In this document: positions 25,514 through 33,426 of the stretch, one piece after another
How positions within the stretch are numbered: position 1 is the first letter of the stretch
Layout: each line of letters starts with the position of its first letter
Assembly: GCA_049306095.1 (NCBI GenBank)
Contig: JBAQPU010000059.1
Span: 1-64,000, forward strand
Source of the DNA: UBA2336 sp049306095
GTDB lineage: Bacteria; Bacteroidota; Bacteroidia; Cytophagales; Cyclobacteriaceae
Direction: 5' to 3'
Length of the DNA stretch: 64,000 bases
Made by a program: the position numbers and the translations under genes
The notes under the pieces: generated by a model
Seen by the model: the letters and a program-made list of their open reading frames with translations, nothing else
What the model was told of the DNA's origin: nothing
The model's database searches: none

Positions 25514-27418
25514 ATGGCGAAAGCAGAGAAAGCTCCGGCTTCCATTCAGTATGACGAATCCAGTATTAAGTCCCTCGATTGGCGTGAACACATACGGCTC
25601 AGGCCGGGTATGTACATCGGTAAATTGGGTGATGGATCATCGAAAGACGATGGTATTTATGTGTTGGTAAAAGAAGTTGTCGATAACTGTATCGATGAGC
25701 ACATGATGGGCTACGGAAAGTCCATTGACATCAAAATAACGGAATCTAAAGTGGTGGTTCGTGACTATGGCCGCGGTATCCCGTTGGGTAAAGTAGTCGA
25801 TGTTGTTTCCAAGATCAATACGGGGGCAAAATATGATTCTGGTGCTTTCCAGAAATCGGTGGGGTTGAATGGAGTGGGTACGAAGGCGGTAAATGCATTA
25901 TCAAATTATTTTAAAGTTCAGGCTTATCGCGATGGGCAAACCAAGTTGGCTGAGTTCAAAAGAGGCAAGCTGACCAACGATCCTAAGCAATCAAAAAGCA
26001 GTGAACGAAACGGAACGCTGGTTGAATTTGAACCGGATGACTCCATGTTCAAACACTACCGGTTTATTCCTGAATACCTCGATGACCTCATGTGGAACTA
26101 TGCGTTCCTCAATGCCGGACTCTCTATTAACTATAACGGACAAAAATATTATTCAAAAGATGGCCTACTTGATTTATTAAAACAGAAAAGTGATGCGGAA
26201 GAACTTCGGTACCCCATCATTCATTTTAAAGGTGATGACATTGAGGTTGCACTCACGCATGGATCGCAATACGGTGAAGAGTATTACTCTTTTGTAAACG
26301 GACAAAATACCACGCAAGGAGGAACGCACCTGGCTGCCTTCCGCGAAGGTGTGGTGAAAGGTGTACGTGATTTTTATAAAAAGGATTTTGATGCATCCGA
26401 TATTCGAGCGAGCATTATTGCCGCCATCGCGGTGCGGGTTCAGGAGCCTGTATTCGAATCGCAAACAAAAACAAAGTTGGGTTCTACCAACATGGCTCCT
26501 GAAGGAGCATCTGTACGTGGATTTGTGAGTGACTTTGTGGCGAAAGAACTTGAAATTTATCTGCACCGCAATGCCTCTACTGCAGATGCCCTGTTAAAGC
26601 GCATTATGCAGTCGGAGCGCGAACGTAAAGAAATAGCCGGTATTAAAAAGCTGGCGAACGAGCGTGCCAAGAAAGCTAACCTTCACAATAAGAAATTGCG
26701 TGACTGCCGTTTTCACTTCGATGATCAGAAGGGAGAGAAGGGTTCTGACTCTATGATTTTCATCACGGAAGGTGACTCTGCTTCCGGCTCTATCACGAAA
26801 TCGCGTGATGTGGAAACACAGGCAGTGTTCAGTTTGCGCGGAAAGCCATTGAACTGTTTTGCACTCACCAAGAAAGTAGTGTATGAGAATGAGGAGTTCA
26901 ACCTGCTTCAACATGCGTTGAATATCGAAGATGGTTTGGATGGCTTGCGCTACAATAAAGTGATCATTGCTACCGATGCCGATGTGGATGGTATGCACAT
27001 TCGGTTATTGTTGATGACTTTCTTCCTGCAATTTTTCCCTGAATTAGTTAAAGCAGGGCATGTATATATTTTGGAAACACCCTTGTTCCGGGTTCGCAAT
27101 AAGAAAGAAACAATCTATTGTTACAGTGATGAAGAACGACAGGCGGCCATCAATAAATTAGGAACCAAACCTGAGATAACGCGCTTTAAGGGTCTTGGTG
27201 AAATTTCACCGGATGAATTTGGAGGCTTTATCGGAGATGACATTCGTTTGCAGCCGGTACTGATTGGAAAGGAAGGACACCTTCAGAAAATTCTTGAGTT
27301 TTATATGGGTAAGAATACTCCCGACAGGCAAGATTTTATTATTGACAATTTGAGAATCGAGTTGGATAAGGTAGAGCCGAAAGAAGAAGTTACAGTAGAA
27401 GCAGGAGAAGAGGCTTAA
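25514..27418 (+). CDS. parE: DNA topoisomerase IV subunit B
   Basis: The ATPase subunit of topoisomerase IV, which decatenates chromosomes. The 634-residue protein has RPGMYIGKLGD, a GHKL ATP site (VKEVVDNCIDE, DYGRGIP, GLNGVGTKAVNALS), the transducer region, and the Toprim domain with EGDSASGSI and DADVDGMHIR. At this length it lacks the large insert of proteobacterial GyrB and resembles ParE-type subunits of Bacteroidota. The matching A subunit follows after a repeat-filled gap of 278 bases, which supports ParE over GyrB. Confidence 0.93.
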   Translation: MAKAEKAPASIQYDESSIKSLDWREHIRLRPGMYIGKLGDGSSKDDGIYVLVKEVVDNCIDEHMMGYGKSIDIKITESKVVVRDYGRGIPLGKVVDVVSKINTGAKYDSGAFQKSVGLNGVGTKAVNALSNYFKVQAYRDGQTKLAEFKRGKLTNDPKQSKSSERNGTLVEFEPDDSMFKHYRFIPEYLDDLMWNYAFLNAGLSINYNGQKYYSKDGLLDLLKQKSDAEELRYPIIHFKGDDIEVALTHGSQYGEEYYSFVNGQNTTQGGTHLAAFREGVVKGVRDFYKKDFDASDIRASIIAAIAVRVQEPVFESQTKTKLGSTNMAPEGASVRGFVSDFVAKELEIYLHRNASTADALLKRIMQSERERKEIAGIKKLANERAKKANLHNKKLRDCRFHFDDQKGEKGSDSMIFITEGDSASGSITKSRDVETQAVFSLRGKPLNCFALTKKVVYENEEFNLLQHALNIEDGLDGLRYNKVIIATDADVDGMHIRLLLMTFFLQFFPELVKAGHVYILETPLFRVRNKKETIYCYSDEERQAAINKLGTKPEITRFKGLGEISPDEFGGFIGDDIRLQPVLIGKEGHLQKILEFYMGKNTPDRQDFIIDNLRIELDKVEPKEEVTVEAGEEA

Positions 27419-27436
27419 TGAGCTGCGAAAAGGTTC

Positions 27437-27610
27437 TTAACCTCGGTAAGTGTCCTAACAGACCGAAGAAAAAATGATGATGGTTTGTGAGGACACAAAC
27501 CATGGATATAGATTTTTAACCTCGGTCTGTGTCCCTCAACCTCGGTCTGTGTCCTCACAGACCGAAAAGAAAAATGATGATGGTTTGTGGTGACACAAAC
27601 CATGGATAGA
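27437..27610. repeat. tandem twin-hairpin repeat between parE and parC
   Basis: Two units with a 99-base period are visible. In unit 2 hairpin 1 is TCGGTCTGTG-TCCT-CACAGACCGA (27542-27565) and hairpin 2 is ATGGTTTGTG-GTGA-CACAAACCAT (27580-27603), both perfect 10-bp stems with 4-base loops. Unit 1 has a degenerate hairpin 1 and a perfect hairpin 2 (27480-27503) with loop AGGA. A 20-base tandem duplication of AACCTCGGTCTGTGTCC lies at 27518 and 27538. The elements lie inside a presumed operon, so they could affect the parE-to-parC expression ratio. Confidence 0.85.
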
Positions 27611-27696
27611 GGGTGTTGTTGAGGATTAAATAAATTGAAATACCAAACCGTTTACCTTTTTAAAGGGGGTAGGGATTAGAACACTGAAATAGTAAC

Positions 27697-30582
27697 ATGG
27701 CAAAAAAGAAAGCAAGCAAAGGTAATCCAATCAAATCAAAAGTAAAGAATGATAGTGAAGATGTAATACACACCATCGCCATTGATGGCATGTATGAAGA
27801 CTGGTTTCTGGATTATGCCTCGTATGTAATTCTGGAACGCGCAGTCCCGCGCATTGAAGACGGCTTCAAGCCTGTGCAGCGCAGAATTATGCACTCACTG
27901 AAAGAGATGGATGATGGCCGCTTCAACAAAGTGGCGAATGTGATCGGTAATACTATGCAATTTCACCCGCATGGTGACGCATCTATAGGTGAGGCAATAG
28001 TCAACATTGGGCAGAAAGATATTTTGATTGAGACCCAGGGTAACTGGGGCGATGTTCGCACAGGAGATGGTGCTGCGGCTCCACGTTACATTGAAGCGCG
28101 ACTTTCCAAGTTTGCTTTGGCAGTCGTATACAATTCGCAAACAACGGAGTGGCAATTATCATACGATGGAAGAAAGAATGAGCCAGTTACGCTTCCGGTT
28201 AAGTTTCCGTTGTTGCTGGCGCAAGGTGTTGAAGGTATTGCGGTAGGTCTTTCTACTAAAATTCTTCCGCATAACTTCTGTGAATTGATCAAAGCGTCAA
28301 TTGATGTTCTGAAAGGAAAGAACCCGAAGATCTACCCAGACTTCCCTACAGGAGGTATTGCCGATTTTTCGGAATACAACCAGGGGATGCGTGGTGGAAA
28401 AATTAAAGTACGCGCGAAAGTTGATATCAGCGATAAGAAGACACTGGTTATAAAGGAGATTCCGTTTGCGACAACCACTACTTCATTAATGGAATCCATT
28501 GTGAAGGCTAGTGAGAAGGGCCAGATTAAAGTAAAACAGGTAGTTGACAACACGGCCAAGCATGTAGAGATACAAATTCATTTACAGCCCGGACAATCAC
28601 CTGAAATTGCTTTAGATGCGTTATATGCGTTTACCGATTGCGAAATCAGCATTTCTCCAAACTCGTGCGTGATTGTTGAGGACAAGCCGAAGTTCATGCC
28701 TGTGAACGAAATCCTGAAGTACAATACGCACCAAACAGTTCAGTTGCTGAAGCAGGAGCTTGAGATTAAGAAGGCAGAGTTGATGGAGAAGATTTTGTTC
28801 TCTTCGCTCGAGAAAATCTTTATCGAGAACCGCATCTACCGCGATATTGAAGAGTGCGAAAGCTGGGAAGAAGTAATCACCAACATCGATAAAGGATTAA
28901 AACCTCACAAGAAGAAATTCTATCGTGAGATTACACGCGATGATATTATCCGCCTGACGGAAATAAAAATCAAGCGTATTTCCCGTTACGATTCATTCAA
29001 GGCCGATGAATTGATGCGTGATCTTGAAAAGGAATTGAAAGATACGCTTCACCACCTGAAGCATCTGACAGAATATGCCATTGCCTATTATCAGGGATTG
29101 CTTGACAAGTACGGAAAAGGCCGTGAGCGTAAAACAGAGATCAAGAGCTTCCAATCGGTGGCGGCTACAGAAGTTATTGCCATCAACCAGAAGTTGTATG
29201 TAAACCGTGAAGACGGTTTTGCGGGCTATGGATTGAAGCGCGATGAATACATCTGCGATTGTTCCGACCTTGATGATATCATTGCCATTCGCAGGGACGG
29301 AAAAGCTTTCATTTCCCGTATCAAGGAAAAAGTATTTATGGGAAAAGATATCAAGTACATTGGTGTATGGAAGAAAGGCGATGACCGCATGGTGTATAAC
29401 CTGATCTACACCGATGGCAAGAGTGGGAAAGGTTTTGTAAAACGCTTTACCATGCCGGGTGTGATCCGGGATAAGGAATATGATCTGGCGCAGGGTAATG
29501 CGAATACGGTAATACACTATGTATCTGGCAACCCGAATGGTGAAGCGGAAGTAGTTGAAGTAAAACTTACGCAATCCAGCACTGCACGTAAGAAAGTATT
29601 TGAATACGATTTTGCTGAACTTGAAATTAAAGGAAAGGGATCGCGTGGTAATACGTTAACGAAATACCCGATCCGTAAGGTAGACTTCTTGCAAGCCGGA
29701 ACGTCAACATTAAGCAAGCTCGACTTGTGGTACGATGCTGACTCCGGTCGTTTAAATAAAGAGAAACGCGGTAAGTATATTGGTAAGTTTGATGGTGATG
29801 ATCAGATTATCACATTCTTGCGCAACGGTTCGTACAGGATTACCGGTTACGACCTTACAACCCGTTTTGATCCTGAGAAGACGTTGGCTGTTGAGAAATT
29901 TAATCCGAAGCGACCGATCTCAGCTATTTATGTTGATGGAGAGAGCAAGCAATACATGGTGAAACGTTTCTTGATCGAAACCAGTACAGCCGATAAGGAG
30001 TTTGGTTTTATTTCAGAGAGCATAGGTTCACGGCTGGTGGTGGTAACGACTTCTGAAACACCTGAGGTTGAGGTAGAGTTGGTGAAAGGTAAGAGCAAGG
30101 AAAAGGAGAAAGAGACGGTCAACCTGGAGGACATCATTGATGTGAAGGGCTGGAAGGCCCTTGGCAACAGGCTTAGTCAGCATAAAGTGACGAAGGTCAC
30201 GCTCACCGAAGAGCAGGAAGACACAGGACTGGAAGAAGGTGACGATGATAACGAGCTCGTTGAGGCGACAGAAACCGGAAAGGGTTCTCAGTCGTCAAAA
30301 AAAAAATCCTTCGACAAAGTTCAGGACGAGGGCGAGCCGGCCACAATCAACGAGGAAGGACAAGCGAGCCTCTTCACCTCACCGGAAAAGCCAAGAGGAC
30401 AAATCCAAAAAACAGTTCCTCAAAAATCAAAAGCCAAAGCCGAGCAGTCAAACCTCTTCGGGGAGGGACCAAAAAAGGAAAAAACGATAAAGCCGCCAAA
30501 GCCAGGCGGAAATAAATCGAAGAAAGACAAGGGCTCAGATCAAGCTTTTGGTGTTGGTGAAACAATTGAGTTGGAGTTGTAA
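27697..30582 (+). CDS. parC: DNA topoisomerase IV subunit A
   Basis: The DNA-cleaving subunit partnering ParE. The 961-residue protein has YASYVILERAVPRIEDGFKPVQRR at the N-terminus, the winged-helix segment with HPHGDASIGEAIV, and the catalytic tyrosine in APRYIEARLSKFA. A coiled-coil gate region and a C-terminal beta-propeller-like part (about residues 480-830) follow. The last 110 residues are a low-complexity tail rich in Lys, Glu, Gly and Ser. The quinolone-determining region corresponds to the HPHGDASIGE area. Length is above the usual ParC because of the tail. Confidence 0.93.
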   Translation: MAKKKASKGNPIKSKVKNDSEDVIHTIAIDGMYEDWFLDYASYVILERAVPRIEDGFKPVQRRIMHSLKEMDDGRFNKVANVIGNTMQFHPHGDASIGEAIVNIGQKDILIETQGNWGDVRTGDGAAAPRYIEARLSKFALAVVYNSQTTEWQLSYDGRKNEPVTLPVKFPLLLAQGVEGIAVGLSTKILPHNFCELIKASIDVLKGKNPKIYPDFPTGGIADFSEYNQGMRGGKIKVRAKVDISDKKTLVIKEIPFATTTTSLMESIVKASEKGQIKVKQVVDNTAKHVEIQIHLQPGQSPEIALDALYAFTDCEISISPNSCVIVEDKPKFMPVNEILKYNTHQTVQLLKQELEIKKAELMEKILFSSLEKIFIENRIYRDIEECESWEEVITNIDKGLKPHKKKFYREITRDDIIRLTEIKIKRISRYDSFKADELMRDLEKELKDTLHHLKHLTEYAIAYYQGLLDKYGKGRERKTEIKSFQSVAATEVIAINQKLYVNREDGFAGYGLKRDEYICDCSDLDDIIAIRRDGKAFISRIKEKVFMGKDIKYIGVWKKGDDRMVYNLIYTDGKSGKGFVKRFTMPGVIRDKEYDLAQGNANTVIHYVSGNPNGEAEVVEVKLTQSSTARKKVFEYDFAELEIKGKGSRGNTLTKYPIRKVDFLQAGTSTLSKLDLWYDADSGRLNKEKRGKYIGKFDGDDQIITFLRNGSYRITGYDLTTRFDPEKTLAVEKFNPKRPISAIYVDGESKQYMVKRFLIETSTADKEFGFISESIGSRLVVVTTSETPEVEVELVKGKSKEKEKETVNLEDIIDVKGWKALGNRLSQHKVTKVTLTEEQEDTGLEEGDDDNELVEATETGKGSQSSKKKSFDKVQDEGEPATINEEGQASLFTSPEKPRGQIQKTVPQKSKAKAEQSNLFGEGPKKEKTIKPPKPGGNKSKKDKGSDQAFGVGETIELEL

Positions 30583-30594
30583 TATCACCTAATT

Positions 30595-30765
30595 GAGTGA
30601 GATCGCGGCACGATGGCAGCGAAGGATTTATTCCCCGGCCTTGTGCCGGGGTCTCAACGAATTTGATTGAAATTAATTTTTTGAAGTGTGTTGAGATCGC
30701 GGCCTGCCTACCGGACAGGCAGGCACGGTGGTGGACGCGAAGATTAAGTTCTGGGCCTAATGATC
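30595..30765. repeat. two-hairpin GC-rich palindromic repeats (copies c)
   Basis: Two copies are present in the gap after parC. The first is GAGATCGCGGC..., degenerate, then CCCCGGC-CTTGT-GCCGGGG followed by TCTCAACGA. The second begins GAGATCGCGGC and carries an inserted palindrome GCCTGCC-TACCGGACA-GGCAGGC in its loop. Motif order matches the units at 37005. The repeats probably stop transcription from parC and from the convergent araC-type gene. Confidence 0.75.
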
Positions 30766-30772
30766 ACAATGG

Positions 30773-31624
30773 TTAAGTAATTTTAGTTTTTAATGCAGTC
30801 CTAAACCCTCTGGGTGTAGTGCCCTTCTTCTTTAAAAATATTCTATTGAAATAAGTGAGGCTTTCAAAACCTGAACCAAAAGCAATTTCAGCGATAGTCT
30901 TGTCGGATTTTGTAAGTTGTTGACAAGCATTTCCTATACGGATGTCGTTTACATAATCGGAGAATGTTTTTCCCGTAGCGCGTTTAAAAAATTTACTGAA
31001 GGCACTGTTAGAAAGATGAATAAGGCCCGCTGCCTGCTCAAGTGTGATTCCTGCCTTGAAATTTTTTTGAATAAACTGACATACGTTGTTAAGACGGTTT
31101 TCAGTTTTCTCACCCTTAATAGCTGTGAAGTATTCGGAGGAAAGCTTGATTTGTTCGTGCGTGCTAAGTTGTTGGAGGATGGTGATAAGCGATGTTACCT
31201 TCTCTACACCGGACGCATTCGGGAGGGCTATAAGTTGCTCTGCAATATGTTTTGAATTTGGAAAGAACAATCCGCGTGAAGCGGAAGCGAGCAAACCAGA
31301 AATCTTGTCGAAGCCGTTCAGGTGAATGAAGTTGTTTATAAAGTCCTCAGAAAACTGAATGACCACCGCAGAAACTTTTTTCTTATTTAATGCATTACTT
31401 GACCAGGTGTGTGGAAGGCCGGGACCTAACAAGGCTATATCTCCGGATTCAAAGCTCTCGTTGCTATCACCCACCAGACGCCTGCCGTTTCCATGGGTGA
31501 TAAGCGTAAGTTCATATTCGGGATGGTAGTGCCATTTGAATTTAAATGAAGGTACGGTGAAGGCATAGGCGAGGAAAGACTCGTTTCCTTGTTTACTTGG
31601 AATATCCTCGTAGGTCGCTTTCAT
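30773..31624 (-). CDS. AraC family transcriptional regulator with cupin sensor domain
   Basis: A 283-residue regulator. Residues about 15-140 form a cupin-like sensor (FKFKWHYHPEYELTLITHGNGRRLVGD, GDIALLGPGLPHTW). Residues about 180-283 are the AraC double helix-turn-helix, with ITLEQAAGLIHLSNSAFSKFFKRA and IAEIAFGSGFESLTYFNRIF. It is divergent from the PhyH/isomerase/GH127 operon, with 126 bases between them that hold a palindrome, so it probably controls that operon in response to a sugar or breakdown product. The ligand is unknown. Confidence 0.9.
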   Translation of the reverse strand: MKATYEDIPSKQGNESFLAYAFTVPSFKFKWHYHPEYELTLITHGNGRRLVGDSNESFESGDIALLGPGLPHTWSSNALNKKKVSAVVIQFSEDFINNFIHLNGFDKISGLLASASRGLFFPNSKHIAEQLIALPNASGVEKVTSLITILQQLSTHEQIKLSSEYFTAIKGEKTENRLNNVCQFIQKNFKAGITLEQAAGLIHLSNSAFSKFFKRATGKTFSDYVNDIRIGNACQQLTKSDKTIAEIAFGSGFESLTYFNRIFLKKKGTTPRGFRTALKTKIT

Positions 31625-31690
31625 CGGTACTAAAATCTATGAATAATGATTTTTTGTGTCTAAAATATGTCAATATAGTGCTAATATATA

Positions 31691-31732
31691 CACAATTGTG
31701 CCATCTGTTAGACAAATGCTGTTGTAATTTTG
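31691..31732 (+). promoter_or_regulatory. divergent regulatory region: palindrome and -7 box
   Basis: CACAATTGTG at 31691-31700 is a perfect 10-base palindrome midway between the AraC-type gene and the operon. TAATTTTG at 31725-31732 matches TAnnTTTG and lies 18 bases before the operon start at 31751. The palindrome could be a regulator site, but AraC proteins more often bind direct repeats. Confidence 0.45.
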
Positions 31733-31750
31733 CCGATTAAAATTCATGCT

Positions 31751-32569
31751 ATGGATATTCCAGTTTCTATCCGCGAAGCCCTTGAAAAGCCCTATTCCTT
31801 AACACGCGATCAAATTGATTTCTACCAGAAGAATCGCTTCATTAAGCTGAAGGATGTATTTAATGCTGAAACCATTCAGTATTTCCATACGGTTATTTCT
31901 GAACGGGTAGCGCTAATGAATAAGGTGAACACGAAAGTTGAAGACCGCGACACGTATGGCAAGGCATTTTTACAGTTGTTCAACTTATGGAGAGAAGATG
32001 AACTTGTTAAACAACTCGTGTTCAGCAAGCGTATGGCAAAAATTGCTGCCGACTTAATGCAGGTGAAGGGTGTACGAATGTATCACGATCAGGCTTTGTT
32101 TAAAGAAAGTGGTGGCGGAATTACTCCATGGCATGCCGATCAATATTATTGGCCGTTAGAAACTGACAAGACTGTAACCGCCTGGATACCGCTACAAGAA
32201 ACTCCATTAGAGATGGGGCCCCTTGAATTCAGTGCCGGCAGTCACCAGATAGTAGAAGGCCGTGAATTAGAAATTGGTGATGAAAGTGAGACCGTGATTC
32301 AGCAACGTTTGCGAGTGACGGATTTCAAACACATAATTGAGGCTTTTGATTTAGGCGAAGTGAGTTTTCATTCGGGCTGGGTGTTTCACCGGGCAGGGGC
32401 TAATACCACCACTGAAACGCGCAAGGTGATGACGGTGATTTATATGGATCGCGACATGAAGCTGAAAAAGCCAGAAAATAAAAATCAAATTGCTGACTGG
32501 AACACCTGGTGTCCTGGTGCGGTAATTGGTGAAGTAATTAATTCGCCAATTAATCCGGTATTGTATTAA
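31751..32569 (+). CDS. phytanoyl-CoA dioxygenase (PhyH) family protein
   Basis: A 272-residue Fe(II)/2-oxoglutarate-dependent oxygenase. The facial triad is seen as HAD in TPWHADQYYWPLE and the distal His in SGWVFHRAGANTTTETRKV, where the later Arg would bind 2-oxoglutarate. PhyH relatives hydroxylate many small molecules, not only phytanoyl-CoA. The ATG at 31751 is preferred over an upstream TTG. Its stop shares one base with the start of the next gene (TAATG), so it is the first gene of a tightly coupled operon with a TIM-barrel protein and a GH127 enzyme. The substrate is unknown. Confidence 0.85.
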   Translation: MDIPVSIREALEKPYSLTRDQIDFYQKNRFIKLKDVFNAETIQYFHTVISERVALMNKVNTKVEDRDTYGKAFLQLFNLWREDELVKQLVFSKRMAKIAADLMQVKGVRMYHDQALFKESGGGITPWHADQYYWPLETDKTVTAWIPLQETPLEMGPLEFSAGSHQIVEGRELEIGDESETVIQQRLRVTDFKHIIEAFDLGEVSFHSGWVFHRAGANTTTETRKVMTVIYMDRDMKLKKPENKNQIADWNTWCPGAVIGEVINSPINPVLY

Positions 32570-33426
32570 TGAAGGTACGATTGGTTTGCCCACATTGGGG
32601 GCAGGAAGGAATGGACATGCCCATGTTCTTCGCGCGATTGCTGGGTGAACAATACGAAGGTGTGGAAATTAATCTCGCGGAAGATCCGGAATTCTCACAG
32701 AGCTTTCAGTTGTGCTTAGCTGCCGTTCGAACAGCTAAAAAAGACTTTGCATTTATTGCCCAGCAGGTCTTGTCACCCGCTCAGGAAACCGTTGAGGAGT
32801 ATATAGTCCGGATGAAAAACCGGTTGGAGTATCTGGTTTCATTGAAACCAGATTTTATCAACAGCCATACGGGTAAAGACTATTTTTCATTTGACGACAA
32901 TTGCCGCGTAATCGAAGCGGCCGAAAACATTGCATCCCGATCAGGCATTCCTGTTTTGCATGAAACACATCGCGGAAGGTTTACTTTCCATGCTGCATCG
33001 ATGTTACAGTACCTGGAAAAATTTCCAGACCTGAAACTTACGGGCGATTTCTCACACTGGTGCACGGTTTCTGAAAGTATGCTGACTGATCGGCAGGATA
33101 TTCTAGATAAAATTATTCCTCATGTGCATCATATCCATGCTCGCATTGGCTTTGAACATGGGCCGCAGGTAAATGACCCTTTTGCACCCGAGTGGAAAAA
33201 TCATTTTAATGGTTTTGTAAATTGGTGGGAACGGATTGTGCATGCGCGCGAGTTGTCGGGCTCAAAATCCATTACCATTACGCCCGAGTTTGGGCCAGTG
33301 CCGTACATGCCAGCAATGCCTTATTCGCAAAAACCGTTGGCTGATCAATGGGCAATAAATTCAAAGATAAAGGATGTGTTGCACACTAAATTTGATTTAA
33401 AGGAATTGAATAAAATACGAATCTGA
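32569..33426 (+). CDS. TIM-barrel sugar phosphate isomerase/epimerase-like protein
   Basis: A 285-residue protein of the xylose-isomerase-like/AP-endonuclease-2 TIM-barrel superfamily. Likely metal-binding positions are in GVEINLAED, NSHTGKDYF, HETHRGRF, GDFSHWC, HHIHARIG and the late TPEFGPVPYMP. The residues look intact. Such proteins isomerise, epimerise or dehydrate sugars and polyols. It overlaps its neighbours by one base on each side (TAATG before, TGATG after), so expression is coupled to the PhyH and GH127 genes. The reaction is not predictable from sequence. Confidence 0.8.
   Translation: MKVRLVCPHWGQEGMDMPMFFARLLGEQYEGVEINLAEDPEFSQSFQLCLAAVRTAKKDFAFIAQQVLSPAQETVEEYIVRMKNRLEYLVSLKPDFINSHTGKDYFSFDDNCRVIEAAENIASRSGIPVLHETHRGRFTFHAASMLQYLEKFPDLKLTGDFSHWCTVSESMLTDRQDILDKIIPHVHHIHARIGFEHGPQVNDPFAPEWKNHFNGFVNWWERIVHARELSGSKSITITPEFGPVPYMPAMPYSQKPLADQWAINSKIKDVLHTKFDLKELNKIRI

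Noticed and set aside
28993..29574. Minus-strand open frame of 193 codons
   Set aside because: It lies opposite parC and has no family features; a codon-composition shadow.
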